64,000 nucleotides of DNA, from the NCBI RefSeq assembly GCF_046602855.1, contig NZ_JBKINJ010000001.1, forward strand, positions 868,001 to 932,000, given 5' to 3'. The position numbers and the translations under genes are program-made. The notes under the pieces are model-generated. The model was not told the DNA's origin. It saw nothing but the letters and a program-made list of their open reading frames with translations, and made no database searches. This document shows, one piece after another, positions 9,450 through 18,785 of this stretch (the stretch's first letter is position 1; each line of letters starts with the position of its first letter). This DNA is from Gracilimonas sp046602855. Its GTDB lineage: Bacteria > Bacteroidota > Rhodothermia > Balneolales > Balneolaceae.

Positions 9450-11411
9450 ATGAGTAAGCAACTGAACGTAACTCAAAAATTAATCAAAGATCATTTAGTA
9501 GAAGGTGAGATGATACCCGGTGAAGAGATCGGTCTAAAAATAGACCAAACTCTGACTCAGGATGCTACAGGGACGTTGGTAATGTTAGAACTGGAAGCCA
9601 TGGAGCTGGATGACGCTAAAACTGAGTTATCCTGTCAGTTTGTTGATCACAATCTTCTACAAACGGACTTCAAAAATCCTGACGACCATGTATTTCTAAA
9701 ATCTGCTGCTGAACGCTTTGGAATGTGGTTTAGTAGACCTGGGAATGGAGTAAGTCATCCAATTGAAACGGAGCGATTTGCCATACCGGGTAAGACACTT
9801 GCGGGATCTGACAGTCATACACCTGCATCAGGCTGTATGGGAATGTTAGCTCTTGGAGCTGGTGGTCTTGATGTAGCTTTTGCCATTGCGGGTGAACCTA
9901 TGCACATAAAAATGCCTAAAGTGCTGGGTGTTGAACTTAAAGGTAACCTTCCTGATTGGGTTAGCGCAAAAGATGTGGTTCTTGAAATGCTCCGTCGTTA
10001 TGATGTAGATGGAGCTAACGGATATGTAATCGAATATTTTGGTGAAGGTTTGAAAAATCTATCCACTATGGATCGCCATGTGATTGCCAACATGGGTACA
10101 GAAATGGGAGCCACAAGTACTGTTTTTCCCGCCGATGATGAAGTTCGGCGTTTTATGACTACTCAGGGAAGAGGCGATGATTTTGTTGAATTAATAGCTG
10201 ATGAAGGGGCTGAATATGATAAATACGAAGAATTGATCCTTGATAATATAGAACCCTTGATCGCTCTGCCAAGTAGTCCCGGTAATGTGGTTCCGGTTCG
10301 GGAAGTAGAGGGCAAGCCGATCTATCAAGCGTACGTGGGATCATCAGCTAATCCCGGTTATCGTGATTTTTGGATGGCTTCCGAAATTGTAAAAGATAAG
10401 ATGGTACACGAAAATGTGTCATGGGATATAAATCCAACTTCACGCCAAATCATCGAGAACATGGTGAAGAATGATGTCATGTTTCACCTTGTACAGTCCG
10501 GAGCGCGAATTCATCAAGCTGGATGTAATGGCTGTATTGGCATGGGGCAGGCACCTGCATCTGGACAAAACAGTTTACGGACCGTTCCGCGTAATTTTCC
10601 GGATCGCTCAGGTACTAAGGAGGATTCAGTATTCCTTGTAAGTCCAGAAACTGCTGCAGCTTCTGCCTTGACAGGTAAGATAACTGATCCCCGTGATCTG
10701 GAAGAGTTGTACGATATGACGTATCCAAAATTTGAAGAGCTTGAAAATCCCATCGTTAATACTGATATGCTTACGGAGCCGGTTCCAAAAGAAGAACGGG
10801 GGAAGATCAAAAAAGGGCCAAATATCTCTACCATGCCTGATTTTGATGAACTTGATGATTTTGAAGTTCCTGTGTTACTCAAAATGGACGATGATATATC
10901 CACTGATGAAATTTTGAGGGCAGGAGCAGAGGTGCTTCCGTTTCGCAGTAATATTCCTGAAATAAGTAAATTTACGTTAGATGTGGTTGATGAGAATTTT
11001 CACGAGCGAGCATTGGAGGCCAAAGAAAAACACGGTGGACATATGGTGATTGCCGGTCAAAATTATGCTCAGGGTTCAAGTCGTGAGCATGCTGCTATTG
11101 CGCCCAGATACTTGGGACAGAAAGCGGTTATTGCCAAAAGTTATGCACGCATTGGCTGGCAAAACCTAGCCAATTTTGGAATTCCTCCCTTTGAGTTTGC
11201 TAACCACGAAGACTATGATGATATAGATCAGGGTGATATCCTGAGATCAGAAAACATTCGGGATAGTATTGAAAGTGGAAATACTGCCAAGCTGATTAAC
11301 GTTACAAAAGGCAATGAGTACGAAGTGAAACACAGCCTCAGTGATCGCCAGAGAGAAGCTATTTTAGACGGGGGGATTATTAATACCTTTAAAAAGAAAA
11401 AGGCATCATAG
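9450..11411 (+). CDS. Aconitate hydratase, short (Aquifex-type) form
   Basis: 653 residues from the ATG at 9450; the frame stays open upstream to 9240, but that part runs over the divergent gene and does not look like protein. Aconitase motifs are present: GSDSHTPASGCMGMLALGAGG, the CNGCIGMGQAP pair of cluster-ligating cysteines, and the swivel-domain GQNYAQGSSREHAA. It isomerises citrate to isocitrate in the TCA cycle with a 4Fe-4S cluster. The length is well below the 890-residue AcnA and 860-residue AcnB and fits the roughly 650-residue class described from Aquifex and Thermotoga. Confidence 0.95.
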   Translation: MSKQLNVTQKLIKDHLVEGEMIPGEEIGLKIDQTLTQDATGTLVMLELEAMELDDAKTELSCQFVDHNLLQTDFKNPDDHVFLKSAAERFGMWFSRPGNGVSHPIETERFAIPGKTLAGSDSHTPASGCMGMLALGAGGLDVAFAIAGEPMHIKMPKVLGVELKGNLPDWVSAKDVVLEMLRRYDVDGANGYVIEYFGEGLKNLSTMDRHVIANMGTEMGATSTVFPADDEVRRFMTTQGRGDDFVELIADEGAEYDKYEELILDNIEPLIALPSSPGNVVPVREVEGKPIYQAYVGSSANPGYRDFWMASEIVKDKMVHENVSWDINPTSRQIIENMVKNDVMFHLVQSGARIHQAGCNGCIGMGQAPASGQNSLRTVPRNFPDRSGTKEDSVFLVSPETAAASALTGKITDPRDLEELYDMTYPKFEELENPIVNTDMLTEPVPKEERGKIKKGPNISTMPDFDELDDFEVPVLLKMDDDISTDEILRAGAEVLPFRSNIPEISKFTLDVVDENFHERALEAKEKHGGHMVIAGQNYAQGSSREHAAIAPRYLGQKAVIAKSYARIGWQNLANFGIPPFEFANHEDYDDIDQGDILRSENIRDSIESGNTAKLINVTKGNEYEVKHSLSDRQREAILDGGIINTFKKKKAS

Positions 11412-11419
11412 TTAATATC

Positions 11420-11686
11420 TTATATCATACTGGATCTTATTGATAACCTGTCCAGTAGATGATTAAACTTCGGGTGTTCATTTGAGAAAAAGTAAATTAT
11501 AAGTAGCAGCTCAGGCAATCGTTTAGATATAGCGAGGCCGATGCTGGCTAGAGGCAGGTTCAAATTTTCGAACTTTCTTAGACTGATAATTTGCCTGACA
11601 GCTCTATGAACGAAGAAGAATAAAACATAACTTTTAGTCAGATGCGTTAGTGACGGACCGAATTGACTAATTACGAATTGAGATCG
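11420..11686 (-). other. Open frame without start codon; imperfect inverted repeat element
   Basis: The 259-base gap between aconitase and the glycosyltransferase gene holds an 88-codon minus-strand frame with no early ATG, including LRKFENLNLPLASIGLAISK. Within it, CAGCTCAGGCAA (11507-11518) and TTGCCTGACAGCT (11591-11603) form imperfect inverted arms about 70 bases apart. It may be a decayed gene, an intergenic repeat or a structured RNA; the sequence alone does not decide. Confidence 0.3.
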
Positions 11687-12690
11687 TCAAATCGATCAAT
11701 ACCCTTGATAAAATACTGCCATACGATGCTTAAATTTATCATAGTGGAAGGATCATGATTCGCAATTCTTTTCTTCTGAAGTTTTTTACGCTTTCGGTGC
11801 ACTTTTAATAAACCTTTAATGAAATGAAATTGAGCTTTTGCTACTGCCAGCCACTCCTTAGGTTTTCCTTCAAACAGAGCTTTCCATGCTGCAATGGTAT
11901 CCAGGATTAATCGTATTGGAAATCTTGTAAATAGACTTAAAGTGGAATAATTTTTCCATAGCATGAATAAACTATTTCGAAAGTTATAATATACCTTGCG
12001 CGGGGAGTCCATTGGCAGTGATCCACCTCCTAAATGATAAACGATGCTTTCAGGTGCATAACGAATCTTATATCCCTGATTTTGTAATCTCCAGCATAGA
12101 TCGATCTCTTCCATATGAAATTCAAAATCAACATCAAACCCACCGCAATCAGTAAAAAGTTCAGAGCGAATTGCTAAAGCAGCACCGGAAGCCCAAAAAA
12201 GATCCACTTTAGAATCATACTGCCCGAGGTCCTCCTCAATCGTATCAAAGACCCTGCCACGGCAGAAAGGAAACCCATAATTGTCGATGTAACCGCCGGC
12301 AGCACCCGCATATTCAAACCGATTTTTTTGCTGGTATGCTCTCATTTTGGGTTGAACAGCAGCCACTGATTCATGATCAAAGGCTTTATTAATATCGTAA
12401 AGCCAGTTTTTATCGACTTCTACATCATTATTCAGGAAGAGTAGAATTTCTTTTGAAGCAAATGGGGCAGCCCTGTTATTTCCGCCACAATAGCCGTAAT
12501 TTTGATCTAAGGACACAATTTTTACATGAGGAAAATTGGACCTGATCCACTTTTTTGAACCGTCATCAGAGGCGTTATCTGCAATGATGATCTCAAAATT
12601 CGGGTAATCAGTTTCAGATACGGATGGCAAAAACCTCTTTAGGTGCTCAAGAGCGTTCCAGGTTACTATAATAATACTGAAGCCTTTCAA
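11671..12690 (-). CDS. Family 2 glycosyltransferase (GT2, rhamnosyltransferase-like)
   Basis: 339 residues. The N-terminus FSIIIVTWNALEHLKRFLPS and IIIADNASDDGSKKW are the nucleotide-sugar-binding strands of GT-A fold GT2 enzymes. The metal-binding region is LFLNNDVEVD near residue 112, and FEFHMEEIDLCWRLQNQGY supplies the conserved ED-W acceptor motif. A basic, amphipathic C-terminus (RKRKKLQKKR) suggests membrane association. Such enzymes add sugars to surface polysaccharides. No polysaccharide cluster surrounds it, so donor and acceptor cannot be named. Confidence 0.9.
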   Translation of the reverse strand: MKGFSIIIVTWNALEHLKRFLPSVSETDYPNFEIIIADNASDDGSKKWIRSNFPHVKIVSLDQNYGYCGGNNRAAPFASKEILLFLNNDVEVDKNWLYDINKAFDHESVAAVQPKMRAYQQKNRFEYAGAAGGYIDNYGFPFCRGRVFDTIEEDLGQYDSKVDLFWASGAALAIRSELFTDCGGFDVDFEFHMEEIDLCWRLQNQGYKIRYAPESIVYHLGGGSLPMDSPRKVYYNFRNSLFMLWKNYSTLSLFTRFPIRLILDTIAAWKALFEGKPKEWLAVAKAQFHFIKGLLKVHRKRKKLQKKRIANHDPSTMINLSIVWQYFIKGIDRFDDLNS

Positions 12691-12782
12691 CGAATGAATG
12701 TAATTATGTGATTGTTAAGAAATATTCTTGTTACAGCTTATGTAACCGGACACACGAATAATAGTTAGATGATACAAAAAGT

Positions 12783-13298
12783 ATGATCAAAATAGGCCTT
12801 ATATCTGATACACATAGTTTTCTGGATCCTCAGATCTTTGATTACTTTGAGGGATGTGATGAGATCTGGCATGCCGGAGATTTTGGAAACATTCAGATTG
12901 CTGAAAAATTGCGTGAAATCGCACCCGTAGTAGGTGTCTACGGCAACATCGATGGAGAAGATATTCGGAATGAATTTCCGCTTCATCAAAGGTTTGTAAA
13001 AGAAGGTTTGCGCGTGTGGATAACACATATCGGAGGAATACCAGGCCGCTATTGCTTGCCTATTCGAGAAGAATTGGAAGATGATCCGCCCGAATTATTT
13101 ATTTGTGGTCACTCACATATCCTGAGAATTTCGAGAGATTCTGATCTTGAGAATATGCTTTACATGAACCCGGGTGCGGCCGGAAAACAAGGGTTTCAAT
13201 CACACCGAACCATAATCCGGTTCCAGATCGAGGCTGGAAAGATCCATAACGTTGAAGTGATAAACCTTGATTTGGAAGAAGAGATAGCTGCCGAGTGA
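12783..13298 (+). CDS. YfcE/MJ0936-type metallophosphoesterase
   Basis: 171 residues. Calcineurin-like metal motifs are complete: SDTHSF at residues 8-13, AGDFGN, GNID, THIGG and GHSHILR. The family consists of small manganese-dependent phosphodiesterases of uncertain natural substrate. It is divergent from the glycosyltransferase (92 bases) and converges on the desaturase gene with a 14-base gap. Confidence 0.93.
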   Translation: MIKIGLISDTHSFLDPQIFDYFEGCDEIWHAGDFGNIQIAEKLREIAPVVGVYGNIDGEDIRNEFPLHQRFVKEGLRVWITHIGGIPGRYCLPIREELEDDPPELFICGHSHILRISRDSDLENMLYMNPGAAGKQGFQSHRTIIRFQIEAGKIHNVEVINLDLEEEIAAE

Positions 13299-13312
13299 AA
13301 CCTAGATTGAAA

Positions 13313-14791
13313 TTAAATACTTTGAAAACGCTCGATCAACTTCATTGCATTAAAGGCGGATTGAATAACTAAAGGAATACCCCCACCCGGATGCGTTGAA
13401 CCGCCTACCAGGTACAGATTGTCTACATCTTTTGATTTATTTCTTGGGCGAATAAAGGCTGAAAACAGATTATTGGATGATGTACCGTAGATACTTCCCT
13501 TATTGGAGAGGTATTTCTCAGAAAAATCAAAAGGGGTTATCTGTGAACGGTATACGATGTGGTCAGATAACGACCTTAAACCCCGGCTTTCTAATTCACT
13601 TATAATCTTATCTCCATATACGTGTTTATTTTTTTTCCAGTTATATTTACTGCTGAGGTAAGGCGCATTTACTAAAATGAATAGATTACTTCCGTTTTCA
13701 GGAGCATGGTCAGGATCCGAATAAGACGTATTTGCTACATAGATAGTGGGATCTTCAGGCATTATTTTTTCCTGAAAGATCTGCTGAAACTCTTGCTTAT
13801 AATTTTCTGAAAAAAAGATGTTGTGATGGACTAAATCCTCGTACTGTTTATCTAAACCAAGCAACAGTACATAACCTGAACAGGATGGTTCGACAGATGA
13901 GACTTTTCTCTTTTTTGAGGCTCTTAACGACTCGTCAGGTATTAGGTTAACAATGGTTTCTGTGGCGTCACTATTAGCAACGATCAGGTCTGCTTTAATT
14001 ATTTCACCATTTGTTAATTCAAGACCTTGTGCCATCCCATTTTCAATTACAAGCGACTGAACCCTGCTGTTAAAGTGAAACTCAACACCACTTGATTTTG
14101 CCAGATTATAAAGACTTTCAGCTACTTTATATAATCCACCTTTAATATAGAAGCCACCCTGATTGAGTTCCACATGAGGAATTACGTTCAAAGTGGCAGG
14201 AGCCTGATAAGGAGAAGATCCATTATACGTCGTAAAACGTTTAAAGAATTTACGCATGTAATCAGAGCTAAACTTGCTGTCCACTTTATCAGCTACAGTA
14301 CTGAAAGCATCGATTCCGAAAAAACTAAATATATCAAGTTGTTTCAGGTCTTTAAAACTATACAAAGGGTTGAAGATAAAAGCATCCGCCGTCTTATTGT
14401 ACAGTTCGGCAGCATGGTCCAAAAACTCAGGATAGATTTGTGCATCTTCTGGAGAAAAAGATTTGATCTCTTCAATATTATCTTCTAGATCTTCATAATT
14501 AGTAAACACAGTTCCATCCTTATAAAAGTATTTACATACAGGATCGAGGGGAATCAGGTCCAAATGATCTTTTAGAGACGAGCCACAATCCTTGAAGAGC
14601 TTTTCAAGAAGGAATGGCATGGTTAGTAAACTGGGTCCGGTATCGAATCTGAAGTTCTCAGCTTCCACCTCATTCATCTTACCGCCTACTTTTTCGTTCT
14701 TTTCGAATACGTTTATTTCGTGACCTTTAGCTGCCAGTAAGTTAGCTATCGAAAGTCCACCTAAACCTGCTCCAATGACCGCAATTTTCAT
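13313..14791 (-). CDS. CrtI-family carotenoid desaturase/oxidoreductase
   Basis: 492 residues. An N-terminal FAD-binding Rossmann motif GAGLGGLS is at residues 7-14, followed by FEKNEKVGGKM and the CrtI hallmark FDTGPSLLTMP. The C-terminal flavin signature NLYLVGGSTHPGGGIP is also typical of phytoene desaturases. It probably desaturates or isomerises carotenoids at the membrane. No crtB, crtE or other pigment gene lies nearby, so the exact step (CrtI, CrtD or an unrelated member) cannot be fixed. The PH-domain gene upstream ends 12 bases before it. Confidence 0.85.
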   Translation of the reverse strand: MKIAVIGAGLGGLSIANLLAAKGHEINVFEKNEKVGGKMNEVEAENFRFDTGPSLLTMPFLLEKLFKDCGSSLKDHLDLIPLDPVCKYFYKDGTVFTNYEDLEDNIEEIKSFSPEDAQIYPEFLDHAAELYNKTADAFIFNPLYSFKDLKQLDIFSFFGIDAFSTVADKVDSKFSSDYMRKFFKRFTTYNGSSPYQAPATLNVIPHVELNQGGFYIKGGLYKVAESLYNLAKSSGVEFHFNSRVQSLVIENGMAQGLELTNGEIIKADLIVANSDATETIVNLIPDESLRASKKRKVSSVEPSCSGYVLLLGLDKQYEDLVHHNIFFSENYKQEFQQIFQEKIMPEDPTIYVANTSYSDPDHAPENGSNLFILVNAPYLSSKYNWKKNKHVYGDKIISELESRGLRSLSDHIVYRSQITPFDFSEKYLSNKGSIYGTSSNNLFSAFIRPRNKSKDVDNLYLVGGSTHPGGGIPLVIQSAFNAMKLIERFQSI

Positions 14792-14803
14792 TAATTATAG
14801 GGA

Positions 14804-15334
14804 TTAAGACTGAATCTTTTGTTCAATAGACTTCAAGGTATTTCGAATATCTATGAGCAGGTCTACTGTGTTTTCAGATCTTTCAGTGGAAGAAGAAGTT
14901 TCAGTAACTTTATCTCGTTGTTCGAAAACCATATTTCTGAACTGCACAGCATCCACAATACCAATTAGAGACAGATCAGCAGAATTTTGACCTGTGTTAC
15001 CTGCAGTTTCGATCTTCAGTAAACTTATTCCAAAATATTTTAAAAGTGGGCCTTCTTTAAAGGTCAGATCCTGAATTTTGTCTAACGGGATTGTCCTTTC
15101 TGTTTGAAAGATATAACCTTTCTTAAATCGAAGGGAGCGTGTTGTTAATTCACATTCCAATCTTTTAAAATAACGATTCAGATAAATATTTCCGAGGAAA
15201 AGCCAAAACGGAAGCAAGGGAAGGAATACAATTGTAAGAACCATCACTAAAGAAACATACCACAGTACATAGGACTTGATCCTGGGGTTGAATTCTGCTT
15301 TTTGGAGTACCGTTGCTTTTGAAGCCATGGTCAT
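14804..15334 (-). CDS. Bacterial PH-domain membrane protein (YdbS/bPH2-like)
   Basis: 176 residues. Two adjacent membrane segments span residues 22-50 (YVLWYVSLVMVLTIVFLPLL). A bacterial PH-like region follows: ELTTRSLRFKKGYIFQTERTIPLDKIQDLT, where the T-R-IPLDKIQD pattern is characteristic. The last 40 residues are Ser/Thr-rich and probably helical. Function unknown. It lies directly upstream of the desaturase on the same strand. ATG codons at residues 1 and 3 are equally usable. Confidence 0.8.
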   Translation of the reverse strand: MTMASKATVLQKAEFNPRIKSYVLWYVSLVMVLTIVFLPLLPFWLFLGNIYLNRYFKRLECELTTRSLRFKKGYIFQTERTIPLDKIQDLTFKEGPLLKYFGISLLKIETAGNTGQNSADLSLIGIVDAVQFRNMVFEQRDKVTETSSSTERSENTVDLLIDIRNTLKSIEQKIQS

Positions 15335-15405
15335 GATCTGGAAATTGATTCTACTGCGTAATTATTATCTGACATCCCTCAATGATAAGCAAATTACCTA
15401 TTGTA

Positions 15406-15960
15406 CTACTTATTAACTTCCTCTTTTGGGATGAAGTCCATGGCTAGAGAGTTCATGCAGTATCTGAGTCCTGTTGGTTGAGGTCCGTCATCAAAAACGT
15501 GGCCGAGGTGACTTCCGCAGTTTGAACAGACTATTTCAGTGCGACTCATGAACCAGCTATTGTCTTCGCGTTCTCCGACAAGTGAATCTGCAAATGGTTT
15601 CCAGAAGCTAGGCCATCCGGAGCCGCTTTCATATTTATGTTGGGAACTATACAGTTTCTGACCACAAGCTCCACACACGTAAATACCTTCTCGTTTATTA
15701 CTGTTATATTCGTTAACAAATGGGAGTTCAGTGCCGCGATCTCTGAGTATGCGATACTCTTTACTGGTGAGGATCTCCTTCCATTCGGCTTCTGATTTTT
15801 GAACCGGGTAATCCTTTTTGGGAAAAGTATCAGTCTGTGCAATATGCAACGAAGCGACTTTTACATTAATACCGGTTTCGGGATTATCACTGCTGTTTAA
15901 TAGATAAATGCTGAGACTTAATAGAGTGACTGCTATAATAGCCGTAATGGTGAACTTCAT
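15406..15960 (-). CDS. msrB: Peptide-methionine (R)-S-oxide reductase MsrB, exported form
   Basis: 184 residues. A hydrophobic N-terminus (residues 4-22) indicates export or membrane anchoring. The MsrB domain has the zinc pairs C96/C99 (CGAC) and C145/C148 (CSNC), GSGWPSFW, the HLGHVFDDGP motif and the catalytic C168 in RYCMNS. It reduces R-methionine sulfoxide in oxidised proteins, here presumably in the periplasm. The resolving-cysteine arrangement was not analysed. Not fused to MsrA. Confidence 0.95.
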   Translation of the reverse strand: MKFTITAIIAVTLLSLSIYLLNSSDNPETGINVKVASLHIAQTDTFPKKDYPVQKSEAEWKEILTSKEYRILRDRGTELPFVNEYNSNKREGIYVCGACGQKLYSSQHKYESGSGWPSFWKPFADSLVGEREDNSWFMSRTEIVCSNCGSHLGHVFDDGPQPTGLRYCMNSLAMDFIPKEEVNK

Positions 15961-16045
15961 AGGATTGTTAGTCTGTTAGATAAATGTGCTATAGGTTAAC
16001 AGCTATAATAGGTATTTAGTTTGCAGTCTCTGAAATAATTCAGGT

Positions 16046-17524
16046 TTACCATTCTATATCCCAATTATTGAATTCATCCTTAAATCTTTTGGGTGCTTTT
16101 TGGTTAAACAATCTTATACCGGCTGTAAAGCCGACCCAAAAACGATATTGCCTTCCTTTTCTCTCAGGGGACCAGAAACTATACCAGGTATATTCATTTG
16201 CACTGGCAACTCTTGTAACTTGTGCATTGAGTGATGGACCTCCATAGAAAGAAAAACCGTTGGAAAACCTTTTTCCCAGCATGAATTTATATGAATAAAT
16301 GAGGTTGAGATCTTCTCTCCATTCATTTTCAAAATGATGTAGCACTGAAAATTCCTGATTAACATAAACTGTTTCATTTTCCCACTTTGCAAAAGAATCA
16401 GTTACATTTTTTTCTATTCCTACGGCAAGTCCAAATCGGAAAACATTTCTATCTAGTAGGGTATTGTAACCAAATAGGGCAGAATTGTACACTCTGTGTG
16501 TCCCCAAGGTCAAGCCAACGTCAGTAAAACCACCGTCTGAAAATCTTACATCTACATTTTTACGACCGTTGCCGTAGTAACTGATAAATCCTATCGGTAC
16601 TCCCTCAAACTCTTTGGCATAATTAATAAAGCCGATCTGAAGACCTGTTGCTTTTTGAGAGGCATTCAATAATCCGGCAAATTGAAGTCCTGTCATTTCT
16701 TGAGCTATATTTGCACCACCAGAAATAGAAGCGCCCTCGAGTTTTCTCGCATAATTCAAACCACCTGAAATAAGTAATCCGCTGGCATTATCTTTTGCAA
16801 AGTTAAATGCCCCGGAAACCATTAATCCCTCAATATCAGCCAAGGATGTGTTTCCAATTCCTGATACTTGTAATCCGGAAACGTTGGATCCGGCAAAATT
16901 CAAAATACCGGCTACCTGCAATCCTTCAATGCTTTCTTTGGCAACGTTGGTAATACCTGCAAGTTGTATTCCTGACATATCACCGTATGAGGCATTGAAA
17001 AGCCCGGTTCCTTGTAATCCTTTAATGTCTTTCTTGGCAATATTTGCGAAACCTGATAATTGTATACCACTCAAATTATCACCTGACACATTAGCGGCTC
17101 CAGCCAACTGCATACCTTCGAGTTCACCCGCAGAAAAATTTGTGATACCAGAGAGCTGGATACCGGTCATGTCACTGCCGGAAAAATTCCCAATACCGGC
17201 AAGATTTATACCTTCAAGATCTCCTTTTGTAATGTTACCCAAACCTGCCAGCTGAAAGCCCGAAGCATAGTATTTGTTGTAGTTGATCACCCCCCCGACC
17301 TCAACCCCATCAAGTCCGCCGTGATAACCGCCAAGAATATTGATAGAGTATCTTGCGGTATAATTCGGAGCTTCAACACCGTTAGTGCTTAAAGGAGGGA
17401 AGAGAGTGATTCTCCACTTTCTGTATTCAAGGTCATTACCTTGATCATCTTGAGCAACAGAATGACCTGGGATTAGTGCAAATCCTGTGAGCAATAGTAT
17501 TAAAGTGAGAATGTATTTAGTCAT
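16046..17524 (-). CDS. Exported 16-residue tandem-repeat protein with barrel-like C-terminus
   Basis: 492 residues. A signal peptide ends at HSVAQ (residue 25). From residue 89 to 248 there are ten consecutive 16-residue units, all exactly in register, with the pattern G-[IL]-Q-[LV]-[AS]-G-x-x-N-[FIV]-[AS]-x5. Three 15-residue units (249-293) and a 14-residue unit (294-307) follow. The invariant Gly at positions 1 and 6 and Asn at 9 suggest a beta-solenoid with an Asn ladder. The last 170 residues alternate polar and hydrophobic and end in aromatic W, like a small outer-membrane beta-barrel. It resembles proteins annotated as LA_2272-type surface-repeat proteins, from memory only. Function unknown; a surface role is inferred. 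Confidence 0.75.
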   Translation of the reverse strand: MTKYILTLILLLTGFALIPGHSVAQDDQGNDLEYRKWRITLFPPLSTNGVEAPNYTARYSINILGGYHGGLDGVEVGGVINYNKYYASGFQLAGLGNITKGDLEGINLAGIGNFSGSDMTGIQLSGITNFSAGELEGMQLAGAANVSGDNLSGIQLSGFANIAKKDIKGLQGTGLFNASYGDMSGIQLAGITNVAKESIEGLQVAGILNFAGSNVSGLQVSGIGNTSLADIEGLMVSGAFNFAKDNASGLLISGGLNYARKLEGASISGGANIAQEMTGLQFAGLLNASQKATGLQIGFINYAKEFEGVPIGFISYYGNGRKNVDVRFSDGGFTDVGLTLGTHRVYNSALFGYNTLLDRNVFRFGLAVGIEKNVTDSFAKWENETVYVNQEFSVLHHFENEWREDLNLIYSYKFMLGKRFSNGFSFYGGPSLNAQVTRVASANEYTWYSFWSPERKGRQYRFWVGFTAGIRLFNQKAPKRFKDEFNNWDIEW

Positions 17525-17612
17525 GATCTGAATTATATTTAGTGAATTCAGTCATCACTACGGATATAACTGTAAAAGGTTATAGATGAAATACCTTAGT
17601 GATATATAATTT

Positions 17613-18143
17613 TCAGACCAGCGGTTCTTTGAGGTCAGGAAACTTATTATCCAAAACCTCATTCCATTTATCGATCTTATCAACACTTGATAATAATTCC
17701 TCAGTATCACCTTCAAGGTCTATGGAAACGATCTTATCACCCCGAGCAATTTGATTGACAACGTTCATATCATCTTCTGATACTACCTCACCGAAAACTG
17801 CATGTTTACCATCCAGCCATGGGGTTTCCACGTGAGTTATAAAAAACTGACTTCCGTTTGTGTTAGGTCCAGCATTGGCCATTGAAAGTTTTCCGGGTTT
17901 GTCATGGATCAGATCTTCATGAAATTCGTCTTCAAATCGATAACCGGGTCCGCCACGGCCGTCTCCATTTGGGCATCCACCCTGAATCATAAAATTATTA
18001 ATCACGCGATGAAAATATAGTTCATCATAGAATCCACGTGAAGCCAGGTTAACAAAATTAGCCACTGTTTTTGGAGCTTTATCAGGAAACAATTCAATGT
18101 GTATTGGTCCCTTAGATGTGTTTAAAGTGCTTGTAATATTCAT
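17613..18143 (-). CDS. Cyclophilin-type peptidyl-prolyl isomerase
   Basis: 176 residues with no signal peptide, hence probably cytoplasmic. The cyclophilin core is complete: APKTVANFVNLA, the catalytic-Arg segment FHRVINNFMIQGG, GKLSMANAGPNTNGSQFFIT and WLDGKHAVFGEV. It catalyses cis-trans isomerisation of Xaa-Pro bonds. It is the last gene of a minus-strand unit with the PagL-like, membrane and cold-shock genes, 7 bases after the PagL-like stop. Confidence 0.95.
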   Translation of the reverse strand: MNITSTLNTSKGPIHIELFPDKAPKTVANFVNLASRGFYDELYFHRVINNFMIQGGCPNGDGRGGPGYRFEDEFHEDLIHDKPGKLSMANAGPNTNGSQFFITHVETPWLDGKHAVFGEVVSEDDMNVVNQIARGDKIVSIDLEGDTEELLSSVDKIDKWNEVLDNKFPDLKEPLV

Positions 18144-18150
18144 AAAAGAA

Positions 18151-18777
18151 TTAGTGTACAGATAAAGTTAAAAATAAAAAGTTTGAATCAAGTCCCGGGT
18201 TTTGGGTGCCAGTCTGTGCATTAGAAATATGATGAAATTTATAACCCAATGAAATATCAGAAAATGAGTTGAGTTTAAAAATATTTCCGATGATTATATC
18301 AAAGGTGAAATTGAGTCTTTGAGCTTTATCAGTGGGGAAATAATCATCCATATAGATGATGCCACCGTTGGTTTGTGTAAAAGGTGATAACCATTTGGAT
18401 TTGTAATTTTTTATCATGAAACCAACAGGAGAAATTCCAAAACCACTGTTAACGGTTCTTCGATCGTTGGCATCCCGTTTAGGATAATCAAAATGGAGAT
18501 AAGGTATAAATCCTGCAGTGTACCACAATGAAATACCCTTGTTAAGATCTTTGAGATGTTTTTGAAAACCAAATCTAAGAATCTGAGTTTGAGAGTTTCG
18601 TGTCTTGCCTAAGAATTGCATGGATTGAGCTGAATACCCTCCCCAAACAGTATATCTGATTTCGTAGGCTTCAATATCCATTCTATCCTGAGCAAATAGC
18701 TCTGAATGAATAAATAAAAACATACAGCCAATAATTATAAATAGAAGTGTAGAACTATGAGTGTCAGAAAATCTCAA
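18151..18777 (-). CDS. PagL-like lipid A 3-O-deacylase (acyloxyacyl hydrolase)
   Basis: 208 residues with an N-terminal signal (residues 9-30, ending ...LFAQ) and barrel-like alternating strands. The motif FHHISNAQTGTQNPGLDSN near residues 181-199 matches the PagL active site. H183 and S185 form the H-x-S pair, N186 follows, and D197 lies 12 residues after the serine, where Pseudomonas PagL has Glu140. PagL is an outer-membrane enzyme that removes the 3-O acyl chain of lipid A. Assignment rests on this motif, so family membership is firm and exact activity is inferred. Tightly linked to the cyclophilin and small membrane protein genes. Confidence 0.8.
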   Translation of the reverse strand: MRFSDTHSSTLLFIIIGCMFLFIHSELFAQDRMDIEAYEIRYTVWGGYSAQSMQFLGKTRNSQTQILRFGFQKHLKDLNKGISLWYTAGFIPYLHFDYPKRDANDRRTVNSGFGISPVGFMIKNYKSKWLSPFTQTNGGIIYMDDYFPTDKAQRLNFTFDIIIGNIFKLNSFSDISLGYKFHHISNAQTGTQNPGLDSNFLFLTLSVH

Positions 18778-18785
18778 AGTATATA

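Noticed and set aside
16848..17255. Long plus-strand frame opposite the repeat protein
   Set aside because: It mirrors the 48-base repeats of the minus-strand gene; the signal peptide and in-register repeats are on the minus strand.
16680..17260. Possible CRISPR-like periodic DNA
   Set aside because: The 48-base period comes from diverged protein-coding repeats with no conserved repeat/spacer structure.
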